Shown piece by piece: positions 1 to 8,810 of a DNA stretch of 55,823 bases. The notes beneath the pieces are model-generated. The model had not been told where the DNA came from. It did not search any database and was given only the letters and a program-made list of their open reading frames with translations. The DNA lies in the NCBI GenBank assembly GCA_030265965.1, contig JAJDHA010000004.1:1-55823 (forward strand), in the 5' to 3' direction. Within the stretch, counting starts at the first letter, position 1. Each line of letters opens with the position of its first letter. The position numbers were made by a program, and so were the translations under genes. The DNA comes from Odoribacter sp. OttesenSCG-928-L07. Lineage in GTDB: Bacteria > Bacteroidota > Bacteroidia > Bacteroidales > BM520.

Positions 1-682
1 CTAATGAATGATTCCATTGTATTGATAAATTATTATTTTCAACTGTTAACCCTCGAATAATAGGCTTGTCTGGTGGATTTGCATCAGTATATTGTGAAAA
101 TTTTTGTGCGGAAAATGAATTATTTGCTTTGTTGATTACTTGATATCCTATTTCTTCATTACATACTCCTATTAAAGTATTGTCTTCAAAAGAAGTGCCG
201 GATTCAACTTTAGGGTTAATTCTGTTAAAATCAGCTTCGTGAGGATATTTTCTGTAAAGATATAATGTGTCTGGCGATTCTAATTGATATTTCGGACATC
301 TGATAGTTGGATGTGGTTGTGTAATACCTCCACCTCCAAGTATTATATATATTGGACTTAATGTATCGGAATAATATGAATTACCATAATTATCTGTAAA
401 ATCTGCGGTAATGAAAAAAGTGTCATCTGCAAGTTGAAGATCAATTGTTGTTGAAGAATTATTAGTAGGATTTTGTATGCTTTTAACAAGACTATATACC
501 GATGAAGTATTATCCATCATATGTATATTCAATGTAATAGGTGTTATTAATGCATTAATATCCCAATTAATCTTTACTGATACATTATCACTTCCTGCTT
601 CAAGAATAATTTTGATATCAGTTTGACAGTATGAGTAAAATGAAAATAATATTGATATTAAAACAATTAATTTCTTAAACAT
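1..682 (-). CDS. Secreted protein of unknown function, 5' part only (cut by window edge)
   Basis: This gene is missing from the ORF track because it runs off the left edge. The reverse strand is open from an ATG at 682 to base 1, giving about 227 residues without a stop. It starts with a signal peptide (MFKKLIVLISILFSFYSYCQ). A beta-rich, Asn/Thr/Ser-rich region follows, and the visible part ends in what looks like the start of a fibronectin type III-like repeat (PPDKPIIRGLTVENNNLSIQW). The ATG lies two bases after the stop of the M14 peptidase gene, so the two are probably co-transcribed and may be translationally coupled. The style resembles large T9SS-exported adhesin-like proteins with CHU_C/type B sorting domains, but the C-terminus that would prove this lies outside the window. 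No specific function is assigned. Confidence 0.75.
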   Translation of the reverse strand, partial: MFKKLIVLISILFSFYSYCQTDIKIILEAGSDNVSVKINWDINALITPITLNIHMMDNTSSVYSLVKSIQNPTNNSSTTIDLQLADDTFFITADFTDNYGNSYYSDTLSPIYIILGGGGITQPHPTIRCPKYQLESPDTLYLYRKYPHEADFNRINPKVESGTSFEDNTLIGVCNEEIGYQVINKANNSFSAQKFSQYTDANPPDKPIIRGLTVENNNLSIQWNHSL

Positions 683-684
683 AT

Positions 685-3246
685 TTAATCATTAATAAGT
701 ATTTTTGTAGAATAACTTGAGTTTTCTAATTGAATATTAATGATATATAATCCGGCAGGAATGTTAGTGATATCTATTATTGTATTAGTATCTTTAATAT
801 TAACTTCATTAACTTTTCTTCCGGCTAAATCGATAATTTCAATCTCTTCTATTAACGTTTCTGCTTGAATATTAATTGCGTCTTTAGCAGGATTAGGATA
901 AATTTTAATATTATTTTCTAAGGTTTTAATTGATAGTGCTACTTGAATATAATCTGTTTTTGTGATAACATCTTCTCCATATTCATTTTTGACTTTCAAT
1001 GTAACATCAAAATTTCCTGCTTGTTGATAGGTTATTGTCGGATTTTGTTCATTACTTGTTTCAGGAGTTCCGCCTTCGAAAGTCCATTCCCATTCTATTG
1101 GATCATTTAATGATTTATCAATGAATGCAATATCGCTATTTGCAACAATAAAGGTATTTTCAGAGGAAAAATCAGCAGTTGGAGCTGTTGTAGATTTGTT
1201 TTCAATAATAGCTTTCCAACCACTACCAGTATCAGCTACATCACTATGAAAAACAAAAGTTAATGCGCCATTATCAGCACTCGAAGTAAATGGTCCGGGA
1301 ATGGTGGATCCACAGAATTTGCCAAGTAATGGGTATGAAATGTCAGAACCATCATAAATTAACAAATAATCATAATTACAAGAACCGTGATATTCAACAT
1401 CAAAATCTGTAAATGTAACAGTCAATGCTTTGTTTTTACTTGTTGGCAAAAAGCTTATAGTATAATTTTCGTTATTAGAGTAGTTTTCATCTTTTCCACC
1501 CGAATCATAGAATGTTGTTTCTTCGTTAATCTCAAAGCTTCCATTTTGCATAATATAATAACTTGAAACTGAGATATAATCTTCTTTCGTGAGAGTTGAA
1601 CTGTTTGTACCGTCACTAATAGTTAAACTAACATAATAACTTCCTTCTTCATCATAAGTAATGATCGGATTTTTATCATTGCTCGTATTTGGGTTACCAC
1701 CTTCAAAAGTCCATGAATACTGAGTTATTGGGTTTAATGAAAATGATTCGTCGGTAAAATTAACTTGATTATTTGCTATTAAATTTACATTTGTATTATT
1801 TGCAGAAAAACTTGCAGTCATACCTGCATAATTGAGCTGAACATCGTGAATTATTTTTTGTTTGTCACTAATTGTAATGATTTGGTTTACCGTTTCATAA
1901 CCTTGTTTAATGTATGATATTGTGTAAGTTCCGGCTTTAATTGGGCGAACATAATATCCTGTTTCCGGATTAGAATATACTTGAGATTCAGTGCGGTCAT
2001 GATTTTCTATTTTAACCTCACACTTAAGAGGAAGTCCGGTATTTGCATCAGTAACAGTTCCATGAATTCCATACAAAGCTTGTTCAATATAATTTAAAAA
2101 AGAACGATAGTTCCAATTCCAAAAATTTGGTAATTGACTTGCTGAAGGAGTTTTATTATTACTTATTTCCAAGCAAAATTCTCTACAATGGTCATAATAA
2201 TTAGCGTAATCTTGTCGAGAGCCTGAAATGCTGTACCAAGAATAACCTCTTGTAATTCCATTATTGAGGTATGTCATATACGATGAGTTGTAAACATGAA
2301 CAGTATCTGCATATTCGCGACAAACATATTGCCACCAACTATCATCTGCTGATAAACTGTTTTTATTGTCCCAAGGATAATTACAAACCTCAGCACCACC
2401 GTGAATATTTACAGATAGATGGAATTTTTGCTCTTCTTGTAAAGCCATGAATGCGACTGTCTCAGGCTGCCATTGAGCACCATCGGGATGATTGCCATAT
2501 ACGTCATCTTTATAATTTCTATTTAAATCTTCATTATTACCATTATATCTTATAGAACCATAAACACTATTATTTCCTGCATAATAAGTACCGTCAGGAT
2601 TAGCATCTGGGCAAATCCAAATTTCAGCATTGTCGATTATGTTTTTTATTCTATTATCTGTAGAATAATTGTTTAATAAGTAGTCAATGAGTCTAAGCAT
2701 CAGCACGTAACCTGTAGTTTCATCACCATGCATTGTCGAACTGTAATGCACTTTTGCTTTTGTTGTTGGGTTGATATTACTTGTTATTTTACAGATTAAA
2801 AGTTTTCTATTATTTACAGTTGTCCCAAATTCAATAGTTTCGCATAAATTTGGAAAATTAGTTTCAAAATCATTCATCATAGCAACATAAGCTTCGTATG
2901 TAGGATACGAGTCCCAATCATAAATTTCTTTTGAATTGTACTGATCAATAGTAAACATCTTATGTTCTTCCAACATTGAAGGAGGAGTTAAAATTGTTGG
3001 CTCTATTCCAAATTCGAGAAATTTGGCGAATGCTTTCTCGTTAGCATATGCGATAATATTACCGTTTTCTTCAATCTTATCAATAGAAATTATATTGGCT
3101 AATTGTTGAATAATGTCTTTATCATCAGTCTTAAAAGAAAAATATGCTTCTCCACGTTTTGAAAAATCAAAATAATTATTTGTGTTTTGGGTAAATGAAG
3201 CGATAGAGAAAATAAATAATGAGAGAAATATTAAATGTTTTTTCAT
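685..3246 (-). CDS. Secreted M14 zinc carboxypeptidase with PKD and CUB domains and T9SS sorting domain
   Basis: 853 residues. Visible order: signal peptide (about 1-19); M14 zinc carboxypeptidase catalytic domain (about 115-395) with the HGDE zinc-ligand motif near residue 173, the NPDG motif, a second zinc histidine in VNIHGGAE and a likely catalytic Glu in CLEISN; a carboxypeptidase regulatory-like beta-sandwich (GIHGTVTDANTGLPL); a PKD domain (YSWTFEGGNP); a CUB-like domain (about 566-685, FTDFDVEYHGSCNYDYL, CGSTIPGPF); a second PKD domain (EWTFEGGTPETS); and a C-terminal type A T9SS sorting domain of about 75 residues (IYPNPAKDAINI ... AGLYIINI). It is predicted to cross the outer membrane by the type IX system and be anchored or released at the surface, where it trims C-terminal residues from peptides. 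It lies 11 bases after nadE in the same operon. Confidence 0.93.
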   Translation of the reverse strand: MKKHLIFLSLFIFSIASFTQNTNNYFDFSKRGEAYFSFKTDDKDIIQQLANIISIDKIEENGNIIAYANEKAFAKFLEFGIEPTILTPPSMLEEHKMFTIDQYNSKEIYDWDSYPTYEAYVAMMNDFETNFPNLCETIEFGTTVNNRKLLICKITSNINPTTKAKVHYSSTMHGDETTGYVLMLRLIDYLLNNYSTDNRIKNIIDNAEIWICPDANPDGTYYAGNNSVYGSIRYNGNNEDLNRNYKDDVYGNHPDGAQWQPETVAFMALQEEQKFHLSVNIHGGAEVCNYPWDNKNSLSADDSWWQYVCREYADTVHVYNSSYMTYLNNGITRGYSWYSISGSRQDYANYYDHCREFCLEISNNKTPSASQLPNFWNWNYRSFLNYIEQALYGIHGTVTDANTGLPLKCEVKIENHDRTESQVYSNPETGYYVRPIKAGTYTISYIKQGYETVNQIITISDKQKIIHDVQLNYAGMTASFSANNTNVNLIANNQVNFTDESFSLNPITQYSWTFEGGNPNTSNDKNPIITYDEEGSYYVSLTISDGTNSSTLTKEDYISVSSYYIMQNGSFEINEETTFYDSGGKDENYSNNENYTISFLPTSKNKALTVTFTDFDVEYHGSCNYDYLLIYDGSDISYPLLGKFCGSTIPGPFTSSADNGALTFVFHSDVADTGSGWKAIIENKSTTAPTADFSSENTFIVANSDIAFIDKSLNDPIEWEWTFEGGTPETSNEQNPTITYQQAGNFDVTLKVKNEYGEDVITKTDYIQVALSIKTLENNIKIYPNPAKDAINIQAETLIEEIEIIDLAGRKVNEVNIKDTNTIIDITNIPAGLYIINIQLENSSYSTKILIND

Positions 3247-3257
3247 TTCAAAATACT

Positions 3258-4043
3258 TTAAAGATTTATTGAAATTTTTGGTGGAACTTGTAAGGATTTG
3301 AAAGAGCTGTTTTTAACTAAAGTGACAATTCTTTCAACAATATTTTTATCAAACCCTTCTTTAACTATTGTTTCAGCATCTTTATGATTATCGATATATG
3401 CTTTTAAAACAGTATCAAGGATATTGTAGTCAGGCAATGAGTCTGTGTCTTTTTGATCTGGTCTTAATTCTGCTGATGGAATTTTATTGATAATATTCTT
3501 TGGAATTATTTCCTTTTCAGAATTAATATAATTAGCGAGTTCAAATACTTCTGTTTTATAAAGATCACCGATTACAGAAATACTTCCGCATAAGTCGCCG
3601 TAAAGTGTACCGTAGCCGACAGATAATTCGCTTTTATTGGATGTGTTTAGAACAAGTCTTCTTTGTTTGTTTGATATTGCCATTAGAAGCAATCCTCTTA
3701 TTCTTGCTTGAATATTCTCTTCCGTTACATCAAAAGGGGCGCCGTTAAAAATGGGTGAAAGACTTTCTAAAATAGAATTGTAAACATTAGTAATATTAAT
3801 TATCTCATATTTCGTTTCTAAATTTTTTGCCATTTCAATAGAGTCATCTACAGAATGTTGTGAAGAATACATTGATGGCATCAACACAGGTAAAACGTTA
3901 TCTTTACCTAAAGCATCAACAGCTAACGCAAATACTACTGCTGAATCTAATCCTCCCGACATTCCCAATGTTGCTTTGCTGAAATTAGCTTTTTTGAAAA
4001 AATCTTGTAATTCTCTAACAAGATAATCTTTAATCTCCTTCAT
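3258..4043 (-). CDS. nadE: NAD+ synthase, ammonia-dependent
   Basis: 261 residues. Catalyses the ATP-dependent amidation of nicotinic acid adenine dinucleotide to NAD+, the last step of NAD biosynthesis, in the cytoplasm. The N-type ATP pyrophosphatase loop SGGLDS is at residues 29-34. The NaAD/ATP-binding segment (NTSNKSELSVGYGTLYGD, SVIGDLYKTEVF) and the C-terminal LRPDQKDTDSLPDY are clear. The protein is the short single-domain form with no N-terminal nitrilase/glutaminase domain, so it should use free ammonia or a separate glutaminase. Its ATG is two bases from the stop of the upstream barrel-protein gene. The nadE/gldB neighbourhood is, to my knowledge, recurrent in Bacteroidota. Confidence 0.96.
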   Translation of the reverse strand: MKEIKDYLVRELQDFFKKANFSKATLGMSGGLDSAVVFALAVDALGKDNVLPVLMPSMYSSQHSVDDSIEMAKNLETKYEIINITNVYNSILESLSPIFNGAPFDVTEENIQARIRGLLLMAISNKQRRLVLNTSNKSELSVGYGTLYGDLCGSISVIGDLYKTEVFELANYINSEKEIIPKNIINKIPSAELRPDQKDTDSLPDYNILDTVLKAYIDNHKDAETIVKEGFDKNIVERIVTLVKNSSFKSLQVPPKISINL

Positions 4044-4045
4044 AA

Positions 4046-4780
4046 TTAAATAATAATTCCTATTGATAACTCGATATTGCTTGCTGTAGCTTTGTTTAAA
4101 GTATTAGTGTAAGTCGTGTTAAATCCGGATAAAATATTTGTAAGTCCGGGATTTAACATTAATGTGCCGTATAATGCAACATTTTTAGATATTTTGTATT
4201 CAACGCCTGCTCCCATAACTAAAGCCAATTTTATTCCAGCTGTTTCATCTGAAATATTAACTTTTTCTCTATACAGCGTTTGATGCTTCATGTCTAAGTC
4301 AATATAAGTAAATGTCTCATCTGATTTTGCTCTATAATTGCAACCGAATTTTAAACCAAGTTGAGCGTTGATACTTAATTTGTTAGAATCTTTTATGATG
4401 TATTTAATTACTGCCGGAATATCAAAATAATTAATTTTACCCTGACGATGTAATGTGCCTGAATAACTCATTTTACCCTGATCAGAAATAACTGTACTGA
4501 ATGGCATAGTATAATCAAGTTTGATACTGTAAAAATCGATACCTGTTTTTATCATAAAATTATCGCTGATGAGGAAATCACTTACAAAGCCAATTCCTAC
4601 ACCAAAACTTTGAGCATTACCTACATAACCTTCTGTTTTGTAGTTAAGCCAATAAAAATTCGGACTAACTTTTACGCCAATTCTAAATAACTTCTCCTCT
4701 TTGTTTTGTGCTGAAAGTGATTGGTTTGAAAAAACAATCAAACTAACAAAAATAGCAACAAGAAAATGTTGAAGTTTCAT
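4046..4780 (-). CDS. Porin-family outer-membrane beta-barrel protein
   Basis: The ORF track starts at 4864, but the first 28 residues contain no signal. The second of two adjacent ATGs (4780) begins a classic signal peptide (MKLQHFLVAIFVSLIVFSNQSLSAQ), giving about 244 residues. A -7 promoter box lies 34 bases upstream of this ATG, inside the longer ORF, which supports the shorter start. The mature protein has alternating aromatic/polar beta strands (KVSPNFYWLNYKT, GVGIGFVSDFLISDNFMIKTGIDFYSIKLDY, GAGVEYKISKNVALYGTLMLNPG) and looks like an 8- to 10-strand barrel of the PorT/outer-membrane beta-barrel group. The family assignment is by pattern only, and no transport substrate can be inferred. 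First gene of the operon leading into nadE and the M14 peptidase. Confidence 0.8.
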   Translation of the reverse strand: MKLQHFLVAIFVSLIVFSNQSLSAQNKEEKLFRIGVKVSPNFYWLNYKTEGYVGNAQSFGVGIGFVSDFLISDNFMIKTGIDFYSIKLDYTMPFSTVISDQGKMSYSGTLHRQGKINYFDIPAVIKYIIKDSNKLSINAQLGLKFGCNYRAKSDETFTYIDLDMKHQTLYREKVNISDETAGIKLALVMGAGVEYKISKNVALYGTLMLNPGLTNILSGFNTTYTNTLNKATASNIELSIGIII

Positions 4781-4814
4781 CATAGATGCAATAATATTAC
4801 ATAATTTCAAGTTA

Positions 4815-4822
4815 CAAAGATA
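4815..4822 (-). promoter_or_regulatory. Bacteroidetes -7 promoter box (TATCTTTG) for the barrel protein-nadE-M14 operon
   Basis: Reverse-strand TATCTTTG matches the Bacteroidetes -7 consensus TAnnTTTG, 34 bases upstream of the ATG at 4780. I see no clean -33 TTTG at the expected spacing. Confidence 0.55.
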
Positions 4823-4872
4823 AATATTTTTATTTAAGAAGAGATTTTTTTTATCATTTAACATTTAAAAAA

Positions 4873-5859
4873 ATGAAGATAAATTTTAAACAGGCTTTTT
4901 TAATATTATTTCCTTTAATGTTTTTTTCATGTTCAAATAATGAATATAAAGTCAATATTAATAATATTAATTTGAATGATTATGATGTGAATAGATATGA
5001 AATTGATTTGCTTAAAATTCCACATGATAATTTTTTAAATGGATTGTTGGATTTATCTGATAAATATGAAGTGTTTCTTGGTGATATTAAGCAAGATACA
5101 AATGGTGTTGGTTTGATATATGATTTTGTTACAGATGATTATGTTTCAAAAGTTTATGATGAATGCATGATTTTTTATGAAAATTTTTCACAACAAGAAA
5201 ATGATTTTGAAAAGTGTTTTAAGCATATAAAGTATTATTATCCGAATTTTATAGCTCCTGATATTTATACATATATTTCCGGCTTTGATTTTGAATATCC
5301 ATGTGTTTATGATGGGGAAAATTTGTTTTTAGCTCTTGATATGTATCTTGGTGAAAATTCAAATTATTATGCGTTGGGAATTCCGGCATATATTGTTAAA
5401 AAATTTAATGAAGATTTCATTGTTAGAGATGCAATAGAACAAATTGCAGCATATAATAATGCTTCTTCTAATTCATATACCCGACTCATTGATTTGATGA
5501 TTTACTATGGAAAAAATTGGGAATTTATTAAATCAATGTCTCCTGATATGCACGATACTATAATTACCGGCTTTACTGCTAATCAATTAAATTGGTGCAA
5601 AAAAAACGAGAAAGATGTATGGAAATATTTGCTTTCCGATAATACTTTATTTACAAATGATTTAAGAGTAATGAAAAAGTTAATCGACGATGCCCCATAC
5701 ACTTCTTTTTTCTCACAAGAATCACCCGGCTCAGTTTGTAAATGGATAGGCTGGCACATCGTTCACTCTTATATGAAAAATAATAAGATTAGCTTAGAAG
5801 AAATGATGGCGATTGCTGATAATGATTTGATCTTGAGTAAATCAGGCTATCGCCCTTGA
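4873..5859 (+). CDS. gldB: GldB-family lipoprotein
   Basis: 328 residues with a lipoprotein signal peptide; the lipobox cysteine is residue 20 (LMFFSC-SNN). The sequence fits the GldB family of Bacteroidota lipoproteins (YEVFLGDI, YPNFIAPDIYTYISGFDF, LFLALDMYLGENSNYYA, IPAYIVKKFNEDFIVRDAIEQI, SPGSVCKWIGWHIV). GldB was found as a gliding-motility protein in Flavobacterium and is also present in non-gliding members of the phylum; it is expected in the cell envelope. It is transcribed divergently from the nadE operon. Its stop codon is the first TGA of an 8-bp tandem repeat. I see no good -7 box in the 90-bp divergent gap for this strand. Confidence 0.85.
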   Translation: MKINFKQAFLILFPLMFFSCSNNEYKVNINNINLNDYDVNRYEIDLLKIPHDNFLNGLLDLSDKYEVFLGDIKQDTNGVGLIYDFVTDDYVSKVYDECMIFYENFSQQENDFEKCFKHIKYYYPNFIAPDIYTYISGFDFEYPCVYDGENLFLALDMYLGENSNYYALGIPAYIVKKFNEDFIVRDAIEQIAAYNNASSNSYTRLIDLMIYYGKNWEFIKSMSPDMHDTIITGFTANQLNWCKKNEKDVWKYLLSDNTLFTNDLRVMKKLIDDAPYTSFFSQESPGSVCKWIGWHIVHSYMKNNKISLEEMMAIADNDLILSKSGYRP

Positions 5860-5923
5860 TTGATGTGTTGATGTGATCATTTGATGATTTGTTGATTTGA
5901 TCATTTTCACCACATCATCACAT
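5860..5923. repeat. Degenerate octamer tandem repeat forming an inverted repeat between convergent genes
   Basis: Consecutive 8-bp units read TTGATGTG, TTGATGTG, ATCATTTG, ATGATTTG, TTGATTTG, ATCATTTT and then CACCACAT, CATCACAT. The first and last units are near reverse complements, so the transcript can fold into a hairpin between the gldB stop and the M23 peptidase stop. The repeat continues into the 3' end of the M23 gene. Confidence 0.75.
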
Positions 5924-7163
5924 CAATTACAGCTTTCTCCCGAAACTCATCCATCAACTCATCCGGTACCGGCTCTACCGGCGGTGACTCCATCTTCAAC
6001 GGATTTATTGCTGTTCCGTTTTTGAAAACTCTAAAATCAAGATGCGGTCCTGTTGATGAGCCTGTGCTTCCAACATATCCGATTACTTGTCCTTGTTTAA
6101 CTCTACTTCCTTTAGTAATATCTTTCCCGAAAGATTTCAAGTGCATGTAAACAGTGGTGTAAACGCTATTGTGTTTAATTTTGACATAATTGCCGCCACC
6201 TTTATTATCCCAACCTTTTGCAATAACAGTTCCGTCGCCGATTGATTGTACCGGAGTTCCTGAAGGAGCCGCGTAGTCAACGCCAAGATGTGGTCGAACT
6301 TGCTTTGTTATCGGATGTTTTCTTGCGTATGAAAATCCTGAGCTAATTCTACTATAACTTAACGGCGCTTTTAGAAATTGGCGTCTCAAACTTTTCCCGT
6401 TTTCATCAAAATAATCGCCTTTGCCATTAACAACAAAATAATATGCTTTATTGTTTTGATTCGAATGTATAAAGTTACTCGCTAATATTTTGCCGAATCC
6501 TACTCGGTCTTCACCAACATATACTTCTTCGTATATCATTTCAAATTTGTCGCCGCTTTGTATTCCGAAAAAATCTATTGTCCATGCGTAAATATCAGAT
6601 AACTTAATTGCCAAAATGGGTGCAGCGCCTAAATCTATCATTGCATTCCATAGCGAAGAATTAATTTCGCCAGAAATTCTTTTGGTTATAGTATCTGTCG
6701 GCAATGTTCCTAAATATGAATAGATGCTGTCTTTCAACGAATAAACACAATAATCGATTGGAGAAATATCATAAATAAAATAATGAGCTTCAGGAACGGA
6801 ATCTTTAGTTTGTAAAACTCGGTATGTTGCGCCGCTGTTGAGTTTCCTTACACTATAAGTATCTTTTGAAACTTTTTCTAATTGATGAATTACTGCAGGA
6901 GAAACCCCATAAGGTCTTAATATTGTAGATAAAACTTCATTTTTCTTAATCGTATTTTCGGAAATATCATAATTATCAACACAAATTCCGTAAAGCATAA
7001 GCGGTTCAGGCTCCACAATTTCTTCATATCCGATTTCTCCATCGTGAGAATCGGAATGTTGTTTTCTTGAACATTTTGTGATTGAAATAATTGTGATGAT
7101 TATTACAATCAAAATAATAATTAAAGATATTAACTTTATGATACTACCACTTAACTTCTTCAT
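5907..7163 (-). CDS. M23-family peptidoglycan endopeptidase, membrane-anchored
   Basis: 418 residues. One N-terminal membrane segment (about 9-30, isoleucine-rich), a middle domain resembling the OapA/LysM-like region of cell-wall endopeptidases, and a C-terminal M23 domain (about 275-395). HxxxD (RPHLGVD, H292/D296) and YMHL are present. The usual HxH is HxD here (GPHLDFRV, H374/D376), so one canonical zinc-ligand histidine is Asp. I believe this variant recurs in Bacteroidota homologues and is compatible with metal binding. Expected role: cutting peptide cross-links in the periplasmic murein. The last residues (VIDVMMW) are encoded by the intergenic octamer repeat. The ATG overlaps the stop of the upstream PatB gene by one base (TAATG), suggesting translational coupling. 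Confidence 0.88.
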   Translation of the reverse strand: MKKLSGSIIKLISLIIILIVIIITIISITKCSRKQHSDSHDGEIGYEEIVEPEPLMLYGICVDNYDISENTIKKNEVLSTILRPYGVSPAVIHQLEKVSKDTYSVRKLNSGATYRVLQTKDSVPEAHYFIYDISPIDYCVYSLKDSIYSYLGTLPTDTITKRISGEINSSLWNAMIDLGAAPILAIKLSDIYAWTIDFFGIQSGDKFEMIYEEVYVGEDRVGFGKILASNFIHSNQNNKAYYFVVNGKGDYFDENGKSLRRQFLKAPLSYSRISSGFSYARKHPITKQVRPHLGVDYAAPSGTPVQSIGDGTVIAKGWDNKGGGNYVKIKHNSVYTTVYMHLKSFGKDITKGSRVKQGQVIGYVGSTGSSTGPHLDFRVFKNGTAINPLKMESPPVEPVPDELMDEFREKAVIDVMMW

Positions 7164-8335
7164 TAATCTAAATTATTTATTGCTGTTTTAATATTGTCTA
7201 ATGCCGTTTTAAGAACTGATAATGGACAACCAATATTCATTCTCATAAAACCTTCATAATCATCACCAAAATCGGTACCGCTATTTAATCCGACTTTAGC
7301 TTCATGTATTAAAAATTTTTTCAGATCATTGTGCGCCATTCCCAAAGCATTAAAGTCAATCCATGCAAGGTACGAAGCTTCAGGAATTATTACCTTTAAC
7401 ATTGGTAAATGATTTTCTGTGAAATTTTTAAGATAATCGCAGTTGTTTTGAAGATATGATGTTAATTGAAAAAGCCAGTTTTCTCCATTTTTGAAAGCGG
7501 CTTCACAAGCAACAAAAGCGAAAATATTACCGTTCGCAATTTCATAACCGTTTAGATATCCGAAAAATTTTTCGCGGATATTATCATTAAAAACGCATGC
7601 AATTGAACTCGATAGCCCAGCAATATTAAAAGTTTTGCTTGGCGCCATAAAAGTTATTGAACAATCTTTAGCTTCTTGAGAAACAGACGCAAAGGAGTGA
7701 TGTTTGTGTTGAGGTAAAATTAAGTCGGCATGAATCTCATCGGAAATAACAAGCACATTGTTTTTATGACAAATGCGTGCAATTCTTTGAAGGTCTTCTT
7801 CCGACCAAGCAGTTCCGCCCGGATTGTGAGGATTACAAAGTATCATCATTTTGCATCCCTTTATTTTTTCTATAAAATCAACAAAATCTATTGCAAATCT
7901 ACCATTTTCGATTTTTAATTTGGATGTAACTAATTGTCTGTTATTGTTTTTCGGAAGATTAATAAAAGGTGGATAAACAGGAGTTTGTATAAGAATTTTA
8001 TCGTCCTCATTAGTAAATGCTTGAATGCAAAATGATATTCCGGCAACAATGCCCGGAATAAAATGAATATTTTCTTTTGTCGCAGGTAAATCATACCTTT
8101 TTTCGAGCCAACTTAGCACAGTTGAGATATAACCATCATAAGCAAAAGTATAACCGAATAATTCATGATTACAACGCTCTTTCAATGCATCCACAATAAA
8201 ATCCGGGGTTCTGAAATCCATATCAGCAACCCACATTGGAATAATATCATTTGTGCCGAAAACCTTCGGTGCTAAGTCGTGTTTAACATTGTGAGTGCCG
8301 CTTCTATCGATTATTTCATCAAAATTGTAACGCAT
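7163..8335 (-). CDS. patB: PatB/MalY-type PLP-dependent cystathionine beta-lyase / C-S lyase
   Basis: A class I/II aminotransferase-fold PLP enzyme. The ATG at 8335 (MRYNFDEIIDRSGT) is preferred because family members begin this way; the ORF track extends six codons further upstream. Motifs: PMWVADMDFRTPDFI near the N-terminus, CNPHNPGGTAW, SDEIHADL, and the Schiff-base lysine in SKTFNIAGL (Lys234 from this start). Family members cleave cystathionine and other cysteine S-conjugates to pyruvate, ammonia and a thiol; some MalY proteins also act as regulators. A -7 promoter box lies 15 bases upstream of this start. Co-transcribed with the downstream M23 peptidase through a one-base overlap, an association with no obvious metabolic logic. 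Confidence 0.9.
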   Translation of the reverse strand: MRYNFDEIIDRSGTHNVKHDLAPKVFGTNDIIPMWVADMDFRTPDFIVDALKERCNHELFGYTFAYDGYISTVLSWLEKRYDLPATKENIHFIPGIVAGISFCIQAFTNEDDKILIQTPVYPPFINLPKNNNRQLVTSKLKIENGRFAIDFVDFIEKIKGCKMMILCNPHNPGGTAWSEEDLQRIARICHKNNVLVISDEIHADLILPQHKHHSFASVSQEAKDCSITFMAPSKTFNIAGLSSSIACVFNDNIREKFFGYLNGYEIANGNIFAFVACEAAFKNGENWLFQLTSYLQNNCDYLKNFTENHLPMLKVIIPEASYLAWIDFNALGMAHNDLKKFLIHEAKVGLNSGTDFGDDYEGFMRMNIGCPLSVLKTALDNIKTAINNLD

Positions 8336-8350
8336 AATTTGAAATTTTTG

Positions 8351-8358
8351 CAAAAATA
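8351..8358 (-). promoter_or_regulatory. -7 promoter box (TATTTTTG) for patB-M23
   Basis: Reverse-strand TATTTTTG, 15 bases upstream of the ATG at 8335. A second match (TATATTTG, 8400-8407) lies at the inner edge of the left inverted repeat of the GxxExxY cassette. Confidence 0.45.
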
Positions 8359-8364
8359 AATAAA

Positions 8365-8400
8365 AGCATTATGACATAATCACAAAATTACATAATTAAC
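8365..8400 (+). repeat. Left 36-bp inverted repeat of the GxxExxY cassette
   Basis: Begins AGCATTATGACA and can be read as degenerate heptamers (ATGACAT, AATCACA, AAATTAC, ATAATTA). It sits between the patB promoter and the 3' end of the GxxExxY gene. Confidence 0.8.
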
Positions 8401-8424
8401 AAATATATTTTCACTTTGGTTTTG

Positions 8425-8802
8425 TTATTTTTTATAAACTCTAAATTTTCGTTTGATTTGAACTTTTGATAATCCGAAATTTATTAATAAACCATCGTCA
8501 ATATTTGTTGCAACCAAATAGTTTACTAATTGTCGTTCATGAGCTAAACTTAAGTTCTCAGATGTTTTTAATTCAATTATTAATCTTTCCTCAACAAATA
8601 TATCTGCAAAGTAATTTCCAATATTTTCATCTTTATAATATATTGCAATTGGAAATTGACGTTCAACAATTAATCCTAGTTCTTTTAGCTCTATCAGTAA
8701 AGCTTTCTCGTATACTTTTTCAAGAAATCCTGCACCTAAATTATTATAAATCTTATATGAAGATTTAATTATTAATTTTATTATATCATTTATATCATCC
8801 AT
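8425..8802 (-). CDS. GxxExxY family protein (PDDEXK_3-type)
   Basis: 125 residues. Carries the signature G-x-x-E-x-x-Y (GAGFLEKVYEKAL), then a PD-(D/E)xK nuclease-like core: YFADIFVEERLIIELKT contains the D ... E-x-K arrangement and is followed by the conserved LVNYL segment and INFG. The family (TIGR04256/PF13366) is uncharacterised biochemically. Genomes that carry it often carry several paralogues, which suggests mobility. The start at 8802 keeps the full conserved N-terminus (DIIKLIIKSSYKIYNNLGAGF). The gene is the only ORF between two 36-bp inverted repeats, and it separates the patB operon from the HhH barrel operon. A nuclease role is inferred from the fold motif only. Confidence 0.85.
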   Translation of the reverse strand: MDDINDIIKLIIKSSYKIYNNLGAGFLEKVYEKALLIELKELGLIVERQFPIAIYYKDENIGNYFADIFVEERLIIELKTSENLSLAHERQLVNYLVATNIDDGLLINFGLSKVQIKRKFRVYKK

Positions 8803-8810
8803 AATAATAT

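Noticed and set aside
8466-8768. 100-residue plus-strand ORF opposite the GxxExxY gene
   Set aside because: Hydrophobic low-complexity translation of the antisense strand; the minus-strand frame carries the recognisable family motifs.
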